From NCBI GenBank assembly GCA_963812795.1, contig CAWEWG010000007.1, positions 744,001-808,000 of the forward strand: a stretch of 64,000 nt of DNA, read 5' to 3'. The DNA comes from Hyphomicrobium_A sp963812795. GTDB lineage: Bacteria; Pseudomonadota; Alphaproteobacteria; Rhizobiales; Hyphomicrobiaceae. A model generated the notes under the pieces. That model ran no database searches. It was not told the DNA's origin and saw only the letters and a list, made by a program, of their open reading frames with translations. How positions within the stretch are numbered: the stretch's first letter is position 1; each line of letters opens with the position of its first letter. Made by a program: the position numbers and the translations under genes. Of the stretch, positions 48,535-58,670 are shown piece after piece.

Positions 48535-49440
48535 GTGACCGAGATCCCGAAGCGGGTGCCGCTGGCACTATCGCTCGATCCGGACACGACTGCCGCTCCT
48601 CCGCCTCCTCTCGGCCAAGCGACCGACGCCAGCGCCTTCTTTCCCCGCCGCCGCCCCGCTTCACGCCAAGCCAGCGTCGGCCGCCGCCTCGCCCTCACCC
48701 TGTTCATGGGGCTGTCGGGTGCGCTCGTGTTCTCGATCCTCACCGACGGCGGCAGGCAGACGCGCGCCGTCGCGACGTTCCTGCCCGAGACGGATACGGT
48801 GCTGTCCTGGATGGGCATGCGCGTCGAGCAGGTGGCCCTCAGCGGCCAGCGCTTCACGTCCGACGCCGACGTGTTCGAGGCCATCGACATCCCCACCACC
48901 GGATCGCTCGTCACCTTCGATGCCGCGCAGGCGCGCGAGCGCATCGAAAAGTTGCCCTGGGTGTCGACGGCCGCCATCAGCCGCATCTTTCCCGGCGCGC
49001 TCGACGTGCGCATCACCGAGCGCCAGCCTTCGGCACTGTGGATCGACAACGGCCGCGAGTATCTCGTCGACGACTCGGGCCGCGTGCTCTCCGCCCTGAA
49101 GAAGGGCACGAACGTCAAGCTGCCGCGCCTGTCGGGTGTCGGCGCGCCGGCTCAGGCGCAGGCGCTGCTCGATCTCATCGTGCGCTTTCCGCGCATCGCC
49201 GAGCGCTTCGAGATGGCCGAGCGCGTCGGCGAGCGCCGCTGGACGCTGCATCTCAAGTCCGGCGTCGTCGTGCATCTCGGCGCCGATCGCGAGGCGGTCG
49301 CCCTGGCGGCGCTGTCCTCGCCCGATGAGCTCGGCAAGCTCATCGATACGCCCAACACCATCGTCGATTTGCGCACCCGGGGGCGCATCACCGTACGCGC
49401 TGCGCCGTCCCCCGCAGCCGCCACCGCCACCCAGAGTTAG
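48535..49440 (+). CDS. ftsQ: cell division protein FtsQ
   Basis: A 301-residue bitopic division protein. A proline-rich cytoplasmic part (TTAAPPPPLGQATDASAFFP) is followed by a transmembrane helix near 55-75 (LALTLFMGLSGALVFSILTD), then POTRA and FtsQ-like domains (VEQVALSGQRFTSDADVFEA; LPWVSTAAISRIFPGALDV; EYLVDDSGRVL). I chose GTG at 48535, five bases after the ddl stop and preceded by AGGGGG, over a TTG at 48496 within ddl. Confidence 0.93.
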   Translation: MTEIPKRVPLALSLDPDTTAAPPPPLGQATDASAFFPRRRPASRQASVGRRLALTLFMGLSGALVFSILTDGGRQTRAVATFLPETDTVLSWMGMRVEQVALSGQRFTSDADVFEAIDIPTTGSLVTFDAAQARERIEKLPWVSTAAISRIFPGALDVRITERQPSALWIDNGREYLVDDSGRVLSALKKGTNVKLPRLSGVGAPAQAQALLDLIVRFPRIAERFEMAERVGERRWTLHLKSGVVVHLGADREAVALAALSSPDELGKLIDTPNTIVDLRTRGRITVRAAPSPAAATATQS

Positions 49441-49452
49441 TCGAGGAACGTC

Positions 49453-50730
49453 ATGCTCAGCCGCGACAAGACAGACGGCAGAAACTCCCAGATCGTCGGC
49501 CTGCTCGATATCGGGACGAGCAAGGTCGCCTGCATCATCGCCGCACTCGATCCGCCGGAGCGGCCGGGCGAAAGCCGGCGCGTGCGGGTGCTCGGCGTCG
49601 GGCATCTGCGCTCGCGCGGTATAAAGGCCGGGGTGATCATCGACCTCGCCGAGGCGGAGGCGACCGTGCGCGCCGCTATCGCGCAGGCGGAGCGAGCCGC
49701 TCGCCTGACGCTGGAGGAGGTGTTCGTCTCGGTGTCGTGCGGACGCCTGCAATCGTCCAACTTCTCCGCCTCCGTCGACATCAGCGGCGGCGTTGTCCGC
49801 TCCGACGACATCGATCGCCTGATGGCCGGAGGGCACGCCTTCGCCGAGCGCGAGGGCCGGACGCTGATACATCTCAACCGCATCGGCTTCCGCGTCGACG
49901 GCGCCGCCGGCAGTCACGACCCGCGCGGCATGGCCGCCTCGCGCCTGTCGGCCGATTTGCATACCGTCGCCGCCGACGAGGCGCCGGTGCGCAACCTGAT
50001 GCTGGTCGTCGAGCGCTGCTATCTCAACGTGCGCGCCCTGATCGCCACGCCATACGCCAGCGCGCTGGCGGCGACGAGCGAGGAGGAGCGCCGCCTCGGC
50101 GTCACCTGCATCGATATCGGCGGCGGCACGGCGACAGTCGCCGCCTTCGCCGACGGCCATTTCATCCACGCCGCCACCGTTCCGGTCGGCGGGCACCACA
50201 TCACGCTGGATATCGCCCAATCCTTGCAGACACCACTTGCCGAGGCTGAGCGAATCAAGACGCTATACGGAACAATGGTGTTGGCTCAGTCCGATGAGTT
50301 CGAGACCTTTTCGTACGCGCTTGCGGGCGAGGAGGATGGGGCTCGCGGGCAGGCAACGAAGGCGCATCTTGCCGGGATCATCCGTCCGCGTGTGGCCGGC
50401 ATACTCGGCATGGTGCGCGAGCGCTTGGACAAGGCAGGCGTGAGTTCCTTTGCCGGTGAGCGTGTGGTTCTGACCGGCGGTGCCAGTGCCCTCGTGGGGC
50501 TCGGCGAGTTCGCCGCCAATACGCTGGGGCGTCCGGCTCGCGTGGCAACCCCGGTGCCGTCCGTAGGACTGCCGTCAAGTGTCGGCAGCCCGGCGTTTTC
50601 GACCGTCGCGGGGCTGCTTGCCGTCGCCGCGTCGGGAAGCGGAGAGGTCTCGGGTTTGCGGGACCGCGAGGCGCTCGGTGGGGGATACTTCGAGCGCGTC
50701 GGTGAGTGGCTGAAGACCGGCTTCGCGTAA
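49453..50730 (+). CDS. ftsA: cell division protein FtsA
   Basis: A 425-residue actin-like protein that tethers FtsZ to the membrane. IVGLLDIGTSKVACIIAALD near 15-35; GVTCIDIGGGTATVAAFADG near 215; ERVVLTGGASALVGLGEFAA near 335. C-terminal GGGYFERVGEWLKTGFA is the amphipathic membrane-targeting helix. GAGGAAC before the ATG. Normal length and frame. Confidence 0.95.
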   Translation: MLSRDKTDGRNSQIVGLLDIGTSKVACIIAALDPPERPGESRRVRVLGVGHLRSRGIKAGVIIDLAEAEATVRAAIAQAERAARLTLEEVFVSVSCGRLQSSNFSASVDISGGVVRSDDIDRLMAGGHAFAEREGRTLIHLNRIGFRVDGAAGSHDPRGMAASRLSADLHTVAADEAPVRNLMLVVERCYLNVRALIATPYASALAATSEEERRLGVTCIDIGGGTATVAAFADGHFIHAATVPVGGHHITLDIAQSLQTPLAEAERIKTLYGTMVLAQSDEFETFSYALAGEEDGARGQATKAHLAGIIRPRVAGILGMVRERLDKAGVSSFAGERVVLTGGASALVGLGEFAANTLGRPARVATPVPSVGLPSSVGSPAFSTVAGLLAVAASGSGEVSGLRDREALGGGYFERVGEWLKTGFA

Positions 50731-50801
50731 ACGACGGTCCACGGTCACGGGGGTCGACGCCCGCAGGGCGCGATCGACATGCATGGGAGCGCGCCAAGGC
50801 G

Positions 50802-52478
50802 ATGAGCATCAAGCTGCAGCTTCCAAAGCTTTCCGATCTGAAGCCACGCATCAACGTCATCGGCGTCGGTGGCGCCGGCTGCAACGCCATCAACAACATG
50901 ATCTCCGCCGGCCTCGTCGGCGTCGAGTTCGTGGTCGCCAACACCGACGCACAGGCCCTGGCGCTGTCGACTGCCGAGCATCGCCTGCAGCTCGGCGTCA
51001 ATCTCACCGAAGGCTTAGGCGCCGGCTCCAAGCCGGAGATCGGCGAGGCTGCCGCCGAGGAGGCCATCGAGGAAATCCGCGCGCAGATCGCCGGCTCGCA
51101 CATGGTGTTCATCGCCGCCGGCATGGGCGGCGGCACCGGCACCGGCGCTGCCGCCGTCATCGCCCGCATCGCCAAGGAGATGGGCATCCTCGTCGTCGGC
51201 ATCGTGACGAAACCCTTCCATTTCGAGGGTGCGCGCCGCATGCGCATAGCGGAGACCGGCATCGCCGAGATCCGCAAGCACGTCGACACGCTGATCGTTA
51301 TCCCCAACCAAAACCTGTTCCGCGTGGCGAACGAGAAGACCACCTTCGCCGAGGCCTTCGTGCTGGCCGACCAGGTGCTCTATTCCGGTGTCGCCTGCAT
51401 CGTCGACCTGATCATCAAGGAAGGCCTGATCAACCTCGATTTCGCCGACGTGCGCACGGTGATGAGCGGCATGGGCTCGGCCGTGATGGGCACCGGCGAA
51501 GCTTCCGGCGACGGCCGCGCCTCCATCGCTGCCGAGGAGGCCATCGCCAACCCGCTGCTCGACGATGTGTCGCTCAAGGGCGCCAAGGGCCTCTTGCTGT
51601 CGATCACCGGCGGTCGCGATCTCACTCTCTACGAGGTCGACGAGGCGGCGAGCCGCGTCCGCCAGGAGGTCGACCCGGAAGCCAACATCATCGTCGGCGC
51701 TACGTTCGACGAGACGCTTGGCGATCGCGTGCGCGTGTCGATCGTCGCCTCGGGCATGACACGCCAGGGCGAGCCCCTGCCGGCGCCGATGCCGCCACCC
51801 GTCGATCCGCGCCTGCGTACGCGACAGCACGCAGCCCCGCCGCCTCCGCCGCAGCCGCAACGGCACGAAGCGGCACGCGGCTTCCCGCATCAGCAGGCGC
51901 ACGCGCGCCCCGACGAGGACATGCAACGTCGCCTGAGCGAAGCGATCGGCGTCAACGGCGAAGAGCCTGGACGCGAGCAGCACGCCCCGCAGTCGCGCGA
52001 GACGTGGCGCGCGCCCGGCAACGTCGTCATCGAGGAAGGTTTCTCGCAAATGAACTGGGCACCGCAGCAGGTGCCGCGCGGCAGCGCGCCGGTGGAGAAC
52101 GCGACGACGCCGGAGCAGTTCATCCCTGCGCCGCCGGCTGACCTGCGCCGCGGCGGCCGTCGCATTCCGGACGTGGAAGACTTCCCGCCCGTGGCGCAGC
52201 GCGAATATCGCGCCAAGGCCGGCTATCCCGCCCAGGGCGGACCGTCGTCCCCGGGCAGCGAGGAGCCGCCGCGTCGCGGTATCTTGCAGCGCATCATGGG
52301 GCGTGCGCGCCGCGACGAGATGGACGATCCGCCCACCAGCAATGCCGCGCCCGACCCGCGTCGCATGTCGAACTCATCGTCGGATGATTGGTGGGCTGCC
52401 GAGCGTGATTCGCAGGCACGCAATGATGGTGATGAGCAGGCGCCCTTGCCTGAGTTCTTCAATCGTCAGCGCAAGTAG
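50802..52478 (+). CDS. ftsZ: cell division GTPase FtsZ
   Basis: A 558-residue tubulin-like GTPase that forms the division ring. INVIGVGGAGCNAINNMISA near 20; tubulin signature AAGMGGGTGTGAAAVIARIA near 105; T7-loop segment FADVRTVMSGMGSAVMG. The GTPase core ends near 320; a ~230-residue Pro/Arg/Gln-rich linker follows, as in many alphaproteobacteria, and the C-terminal peptide is LPEFFNRQRK, which contacts FtsA. ATG at 50802 chosen; a GTG at 50706 inside ftsA would add 32 unlikely residues. Confidence 0.95.
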   Translation: MSIKLQLPKLSDLKPRINVIGVGGAGCNAINNMISAGLVGVEFVVANTDAQALALSTAEHRLQLGVNLTEGLGAGSKPEIGEAAAEEAIEEIRAQIAGSHMVFIAAGMGGGTGTGAAAVIARIAKEMGILVVGIVTKPFHFEGARRMRIAETGIAEIRKHVDTLIVIPNQNLFRVANEKTTFAEAFVLADQVLYSGVACIVDLIIKEGLINLDFADVRTVMSGMGSAVMGTGEASGDGRASIAAEEAIANPLLDDVSLKGAKGLLLSITGGRDLTLYEVDEAASRVRQEVDPEANIIVGATFDETLGDRVRVSIVASGMTRQGEPLPAPMPPPVDPRLRTRQHAAPPPPPQPQRHEAARGFPHQQAHARPDEDMQRRLSEAIGVNGEEPGREQHAPQSRETWRAPGNVVIEEGFSQMNWAPQQVPRGSAPVENATTPEQFIPAPPADLRRGGRRIPDVEDFPPVAQREYRAKAGYPAQGGPSSPGSEEPPRRGILQRIMGRARRDEMDDPPTSNAAPDPRRMSNSSSDDWWAAERDSQARNDGDEQAPLPEFFNRQRK

Positions 52479-52763
52479 CCTTCTAAAACCGCAAGAAAGC
52501 ACCGGAAACACGCAAAAAGTGGCGTGTACCCCCGCGGTAACACAAGGTAAGAAACCGTGATTTGGCGCCGCCGCTAGGCTCAGCGTATCGTCTGATTGTT
52601 AACGACAGTCTTCGCTAAGTCCCTGCACTATAAAGGGCGCAGCTCGAAACGACGCCCGTACAAGTTAACGCACATCGCAATTTGGGACGCGAACATTGTT
52701 GGGGGTGGGTGGTCGCCGGGGCACACTGGCGATACCCGACAGGGCATCGAGGGACGGGCGCAT
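52479..52763. other. intergenic region between ftsZ and lpxC
   Basis: A 285-base gap, long for this cluster, which suggests lpxC has its own promoter. A short hairpin-like stretch near 52510-52530 and GTTAACGAC near 52600 are visible, but no clear terminator or operator was recognised. Confidence 0.4.
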
Positions 52764-53699
52764 ATGTCGAATCGATTTATCGGCGCGCGACAAACTACGA
52801 TCGCGCGTGAGATCGAGGTGACAGGGACGGGGGTCCACAGCGGAGCGCCAGTTTCGGTTATTCTGCATCCTGCAGCAGCCGACACTGGGCTCCGTTTTCT
52901 TGTCACCAAGCGCGGCCGCGTGGTCGCAGAAATTCCAGCCAGCGTCGAGAACGTCAAGAACTTGACGCTGTGTACCGTGATCGGCAACGACGCCGGCATC
53001 ACGGTCTCTACGGTCGAGCATCTTCTCGCCGCCCTACGCGGCCTCGGCGTCGACAACTGCATTGTCGAAATCGACAGCAAAGAAGTGCCGATCATGGACG
53101 GGAGCTCGGCTCCCTTCGTCGAGCTGATCGACGATACCGGGATCCGCGAGCTTTCCGCGCCGCGCCGCTACATCAAGGTTCTGAAACCGATCAAGGTGCA
53201 GGAAGGCGAGAGCTGGGGCGAGTTGCTTCCCCACTCCGGTTTCCACCTCGACGTCGAGATCGACTTCCCGACGCCGCTGATCGGCAAGCAGCGCCTCTCC
53301 TTCGAAATGAGCCCCGGCGTTTTCCGCAACGAGATCTCCCGGGCTCGCACCTTCGGCTTCATGAGCGACGTCGAGAGACTCTGGAAAGCGGGTCTCGCGC
53401 TCGGTGCCAACCTCTCCAACACCATCGCCATCGGCGAGAACAAGATCATGAACCGCGAGGGCCTGCGCTACCCGCAGGAGTTCGTGCGCCACAAGATCCT
53501 CGACGCCGTGGGCGACCTCGCTCTCGCCGGCAAGCCGCTGCTCGCTGCCTACCGCTCCGTCAAGGGCGGCCACCGTCTCAACTCGCTGGTGGTGCAGGCG
53601 CTGCTCGCCGACAAGGACGCCTGGACCATCGCCCAGGCTCCGCGGGTCCGCGAGGCCAAGCCGGTCGACATGGGCTTTGCCATCGCCGCCGGAGAGTAA
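52764..53699 (+). CDS. lpxC: UDP-3-O-acyl-GlcNAc deacetylase LpxC
   Basis: A 311-residue zinc deacetylase, the committed step of lipid A synthesis. N-terminal EVTGTGVHSGAPVSVILHPA; first zinc His in STVEHLLAALRGLGVDNC; catalytic and zinc residues in RHKILDAVGDLALAGKPL; second-domain HRLNSLVVQALL. ATG at 52764 has GAGGGACGGG upstream. Downstream of ftsZ on the same strand, the common alphaproteobacterial order. Confidence 0.95.
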   Translation: MSNRFIGARQTTIAREIEVTGTGVHSGAPVSVILHPAAADTGLRFLVTKRGRVVAEIPASVENVKNLTLCTVIGNDAGITVSTVEHLLAALRGLGVDNCIVEIDSKEVPIMDGSSAPFVELIDDTGIRELSAPRRYIKVLKPIKVQEGESWGELLPHSGFHLDVEIDFPTPLIGKQRLSFEMSPGVFRNEISRARTFGFMSDVERLWKAGLALGANLSNTIAIGENKIMNREGLRYPQEFVRHKILDAVGDLALAGKPLLAAYRSVKGGHRLNSLVVQALLADKDAWTIAQAPRVREAKPVDMGFAIAAGE

Positions 53700-53729
53700 C
53701 CCGGCGGCCACTCGACGAATCTTTCATGC

Positions 53730-53750
53730 GCGCGGCCCTCGTGGCCGCGC
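53730..53750 (+). terminator. hairpin after lpxC
   Basis: GCGCGGCC pairs with GGCCGCGC around CTCGT, 31 bases beyond the lpxC stop; the following bases TGCAGTTTCT give only a short T-run. Confidence 0.6.
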
Positions 53751-53949
53751 TGCAGTTTCTGGCCCCTTCGAACAGCGCCGCGTGACCGAAAAGCCGCTCC
53801 CGCCAGTCCTATAACAACCATAATCATCGCCTAGCCGAAGAGGCGGTGCACGAGCGCAAAGCCGCGGCTTGTCGGGCGCGAGCGATGTGCTAGGGGTGAG
53901 GGGACGCTTGGGGCTCGCGGGGGCCTGATCGTCCAATGAAAGCAGGCGG

Positions 53950-54941
53950 ATGCCGCACGTGGGGAACGTCAATAGTGGCTCGAGCGCGCTGCAAGCCCTG
54001 ACGGGCTTTGCGCTGCTTGCCGTTGTCGTTGCCCTCGGCGGTTGCGCCGGCGCCGGCGATGCCGCCCGGGCGCTCAACCCCGATCCGCCGAGCAAGATGT
54101 TCGCCGACGCCGATGCTCTGCAGAGCAAGGGCAAGTTCGAGGACGCCGCCAAGAAATTCGAGGACGTCGACCGCGAGCATCCGTACTCGCCGGAGGCGCG
54201 CCGCGCCATCGTCATGGCGCGCCTATGCCTACTTCAAGGCCGGCAAGCTGCCGGAGGCCATTGCCTCGGCCGAGCGCTACACGACCATGCATCCCGGCAC
54301 CAAGGAAGCCCCGCTCGCCCACCACATCATCGCTGCAGTCCTACTTCGAGCAGATGAAGCTGCCCGACCGCGATCAGGACGCGACGCGCAAGGCGCTGGC
54401 GCAATACAAGATCCTCAAGTCGCGCTACCCGGACAGCACCTACGCGCAGAAGGCCGACAACCAGATCCGCCTGTGCGAGGACACGCTGGCGGCGCAGGAG
54501 ATGAACGTCGGCCGCTACTACATGGACAAGAACAACCACGTCGCGGCCATCAATCGCTTCAAGACGGTGGTCACCGACTACCAGACGACGGCGCACGTGG
54601 AAGAGGCGCTGTACCGCCTGACCGTCGCCTATCTGTCGCTCGGCATTGCGCCGGAGGCGCAGAACGCCGCCGCCGTGCTGGGGCACAACTTCCCCAACTC
54701 GTCCTGGTACAAGGAATCCTACGCGCTGCTGAACAAGCAGGGTCTGATGCCTCAGGTCAGCCAGGGCTCGTGGATGACGGACGTGCTGCAGGGCCCGGCC
54801 AAGGCCCCGCCGGCGCCGCCGCCCACCGCCAAGGCCAAGCCGGCGCCGGCGCCCGATTGGACGCCAGCGACGACCAAGGAGCTGCCGAAGGCTCCTCCAG
54901 GCCCGCCGCCGCCGTCGACGCTCGGCGGCCCCAGCACCTGA
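53950..54941 (+). CDS. bamD: outer-membrane assembly lipoprotein BamD, frame broken twice
   Basis: BamD (ComL), a TPR lipoprotein of the BAM complex that inserts outer-membrane proteins. Lipobox with the lipidated Cys at 32 (VVVALGGCAGAG). TPR repeats: ALQSKGKFEDAAKKFEDVDR; AYAYFKAGKLPEAIASAERY; AINRFKTVVTDYQTT. Extra bases at 54220 (GCG-C before GCC) and 54338 (GCA-G before TCC) break the frame; both pairs are Ala synonyms. Corrected length 329. The last ~50 residues form a Pro/Ala/Lys-rich tail (APPAPPPTAKAKPAPAP). Confidence 0.92.
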
Positions 54942-55065
54942 GGCTCGCGGCGTAGTCTGTCCCGCTGTCCAAAGCTGTGTGCGCTGTGGCGGTCTGCTTT
55001 GCGCCCCGGTTCGCTTCGGCTAATTCTGACCGCGGAAGATGCGACGCCGGGGCGCGCGGAGCCTG

Positions 55066-57205
55066 ATGAGCGACAAGGACACAAGCGCCGCTCCCGTCGA
55101 GGAGCTGAAGCGAGCCGAGGCCGAGGCCGAGCTGCGCCGCCTGGCCGCGCTCATCCGTCATCACGACGACCTCTACTACCGGCAGGACGCGCCGGAGGTC
55201 TCCGATGCCGAATACGACGCCCTGCGCCGGCGCAACGAGGCGATCGAGGCGCGTTTTCCGAAGCTCGTGCGTCCCGACAGCCCGTCCACGCCGTGTCGGC
55301 GCGGCTCCGGTCGACGGCTTCGGCAAGGTACGCCATCGGGTGCCGATGCTGTCGCTCGGCAACGCCTTCGACGCCGAGGACGTGACGCGACTTCGTCGAA
55401 CGCGTGCATCGCTTCCTGAAGCTCGATGCCGAGGCGCCGCTGGCGTTCACCGCCGAGCCGAAGATCGACGGGCTGTCGATCTCGCTGCGCTACGAGCACG
55501 GCGCGCTCACCGAGGCGGCGACGCGCGGCGACGGCATGGAGGGCGAGAACGTCACCGCGAACGTGATGACCATCAAGGAGATCCCGCACAAGTTGAAGGG
55601 CCGCAATGTCCCCGAGGCGATCGACGTGCGCGGCGAGATCTACATGGCGCACGACGACTTCTTCCGCATGAACAAGGAGCAGGAAGCCGCCGGCGGCAAG
55701 GTGTTCGCCAATCCGCGCAACGCCGCCGCCGGCTCGCTGCGCCAGCTCGACCCCTCGATCACCGCCTCGCGGCCGCTTGCGCTTCTTCGCCTACGCCTGG
55801 GGCGAGGCCTCGAAGCTGCCGGCCGACACGCAGTTCGGCGTCTACGAGGCGTTCGCCAAGTGGGGGCTTGCCGGTCAATCCGCAGGCGCGCATCTGCACC
55901 GGCGCAGCCGAGCTGCTCGCCTACTACGAGGAGCTGGCGGAGGAGCGCGCCAAGCTCGCCTACGACATCGACGGCGTCGTCTACAAGGTGAACCGCCTCG
56001 ACCTGCAGGAGCGGCTGGGCTTCGTCTCGCGCTCGCCGCGCTGGGCCATCGCCCACAAGTTCCCGGCCCAGCAGGCGATGACCATCCTCAACGGCATCGA
56101 CATCCAGGTCGGCCGCACGGGCGCGCTGACGCCGGTCGCCAGGCTGGAGCCGGTGACCGTCGGCGGCGTCGTCGTCACCAACGCGACGCTGCACAACGAG
56201 GACGAGATCAAGCGCAAGGACGTGCGCGTCGGCGACACGGTGGTCGTGCAGCGCGCCGGCGACGTCATCCCGCAGATCGTCGGCATCGTCGCCGACAAGC
56301 GGCCGAAGGGCGCCAAGCCCTACGTATTTCCCGAGCTCTGCCCGGCCTGCGGCAGCCATGCCGTGCGCGAGGTCGACGAGAAGACCGGCAAGGTCGACGT
56401 CGTGCGCCGCTGCACCGGCGGCCTCATCTGTCCGGCGCAGCGCGTCGAGCGCCTGAAGCACTTCGTCTCGCGCAACGCCTTCGACATCGAAGGGCCTGGG
56501 CGAGAAGAACATCCAGGCGTTCTACGACGACGGCCTCATCCAGTCGCCGGAGGACATCTTCACGCTGGAGGTGCGCGATGCGCGCTCGGCGAAAAAGCTG
56601 GAGGAGCGCGAGGGCTGGGGGCCGCAGTCGGCGACCAAGCTGTTCAACGCCATCGCCGCGCGCCGCAACATCGCGCTCGACCGCTTCATCTACGCGCTCG
56701 GCATCCGCCACGTCGGCGAGACGACGGCCAAGCTGCTGGCGCGCTTCTACGGCTCGATCGAGCATTTCCGCGCGGCGATGATCGAGGCCGTCGCAAGGGC
56801 AAGGACAGCGAGGCCTTCAAGGAGCTCGACAACATCGAGGGCATCGGCGAGGTGGTGGCCGAGGCGATCGCCGACTTTTTCGGCGAGCCGCACAATGTCC
56901 GCGTCGTCGACGATCTCCTGAAGGAAGTGTCTCCGCAGCCACTCGAAGCGGTCGACACGACCTCCGCCGTCGCCGGCAAGACGGTGGTGTTCACCGGTAC
57001 GCTCGTTGTGCTCACGCGCGGCGAAGCCAAGGCCCAGGCCGAGCGCCTGGGCGCCAAGGTCGCCGGCTCGGTGTCGAAGAAGACCGATTATGTCGTCGCC
57101 GGCGCCGATGCCGGCTCCAAGCTCGCCAAAGCGCGGGAACTCGGCGTCACCGTGCTCGACGAGCAGCAATGGTTGCAATTGACCGGGGCGGCGGATCGCG
57201 GCTAG
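55066..57205 (+). CDS. ligA: NAD-dependent DNA ligase LigA, frame broken six times
   Basis: NAD+-dependent DNA ligase, ~711 residues after correction. Domain Ia near 1-60 (HHDDLYYRQDAPEVSDAEYD); adenylation motif FTAEPKIDGLSISLRYEHG; OB fold QVGRTGALTPVARLEPVTVG; zinc finger CPACGSHAVREVDEK...C; helix-hairpin-helix repeats; C-terminal BRCT (TVVFTGTLVVLTRGEAKAQA). Extra bases at 55291, 55388, 55780, 55870 and 56495, each at a synonymous wobble position, and one base missing after 56794. GGAG before the ATG at 55066. It seals nicks in replication and repair. Confidence 0.93.
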
Positions 57206-57276
57206 GTGCCGCCTGGATTTACCGCGTCCGAGCCCCTACCTAGCTCGGGACATCGCGCCAATAAACGGGAGGCTCA

Positions 57277-58533
57277 ATGCTGAGGAGACGCCGCCTATCC
57301 TCCGGGGTTCGCCTCGGGCCTCCGCTGCCGATGCGCCTCCTCAACACGCTGGGCCCTCTGGTCAGGTCGCTGGGCCTGTGGCCGCGCATCGACGTCGAGC
57401 GCCAGATGCGGGCGACCGAGCGCAAGTACAAGCGCACCAACTGGACGCCGGAGCTGCGGCGCGCGCTGCCGCCGCGGGCGGAAGGCTTCAACAGCAAGGA
57501 CGCCGACCTGTCGCTGTTCGGCGCGCTCGTCATCCGCGGCCAGTTCCTCAAGAGCATGGACAACGCCCTGGCGCTCGAGGATCTCATCGCCCGCCATCCC
57601 GAGATCCTCGACGAGCAGATCCGCCGGCCGCTGTTCGTGCTCGGCCTCGCCCGCACCGGCACGACGCTGCTGCAGCGCCTGCTGTCGCTGCATGCCGGCG
57701 CCCGCTACCTGCCGTTCTGGGAGGGCTACACGCCCTATCCGCGCGAGGTCGGCAATCACCAGGGCGGCAAGGACGGCCGCTACCGCGAGGCCAAGAACCG
57801 GCTGGCGCTGCTCGAACTGGGTCGGGCGCGAGTTCAACAAGATCCATCCCATCGCGATCGACGATCCGGAGGAGTGCTACCACCTCTTCCGCAACCACTT
57901 CCTCGTGCCGCCCGGCTTCGACTTCGCCAATGTGCCGAGCTACTGGCGCTGGTGGGACGACCGGGCGCATGCCGACGCCTACCGCATGCACAAGCGCCAA
58001 CTGCAGGCGCTGCAGTGGCTCAACCCGAACCAGCATTGGGTGCTGAAGTGCCCGAACCACCTGTCGGGCATGAAGCACCTGCTGGAGACCTATCCCGACG
58101 CGCGCATCGTCTACACGCAGCGCGATCCGCTGAAGACCGTGCCGTCGCTGTGCAGCCTCGACCGCCGTGACGTGGTGCATGACCTCGGACACGGTCGATC
58201 TGCACAACGTCGGCGAGTTCGCGCTCGATCTGGCGGATCGCTGCGCCGCGGCGGGACGAGCGGCGATGCAGGTCGTTCCGCGCGATCAGATCGTGCACGT
58301 CGAATACGACGAGCTCGTGCGCGATCCGGCCGCGATGGCGATGTCGATCTACGAGCGCCTCGGCTATGCGACCGATGCCGCCCTGAAGGCGCGCATGACG
58401 CAGTGGCTGGCCGAGAATCCGAGCGACAAGCGCGGCAAGCACAACTATGCGCTGGAAGATTTCGGCCTGACGCCGGAGATCATCCGCCAGCGCCTCGCCG
58501 TCCCGCCCCGTGCGCACCGTCGCCGGCGAGTGA
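57277..58533 (+). CDS. sulfotransferase-family protein, frame broken two or three times
   Basis: A sulfotransferase-fold (STF, PF13469-like) protein of ~417 residues after correction. PAPS phosphate-binding loop FVLGLARTGTTLLQRLLSLH near 115; a later WVLKCPNHLSGMKHLLETYP and RIVYTQRDPLKTVPSLCSL resemble the 3'-phosphate site. Extra bases at 57814 (CTC-G before AAC) and 58178 (GTG-C before ATG). A third near 58496 (GCC-G) would end the gene at TGA 58531-58533; without it the frame runs to 58565. GGGAGG four bases before the ATG. The acceptor is unknown. Confidence 0.8.
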
Positions 58534-58573
58534 CGCTCCGTCCTGTCTTCCCGGAAGCGGCGTGAGCCGCTAT

Positions 58574-58634
58574 CCGGGATCCAGCTAAGTCGCGAAGCCA
58601 CCGAATGCCATGAGCGCGCGATCTCGGATCCGGG
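58574..58634. repeat. inverted repeat, nine-base arms
   Basis: CCGGGATCC at 58574-58582 and its reverse complement GGATCCGGG at 58626-58634 flank ~43 bases, between the sulfotransferase gene and the convergent pepP gene. The surrounding text (ATCCGGG..., then TGCCCGGGATGACATGG) resembles dispersed intergenic repeats of alphaproteobacteria. Confidence 0.6.
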
Positions 58635-58670
58635 TCCGAGCTGACGTGCCCGGGATGACATGGTACCGCG

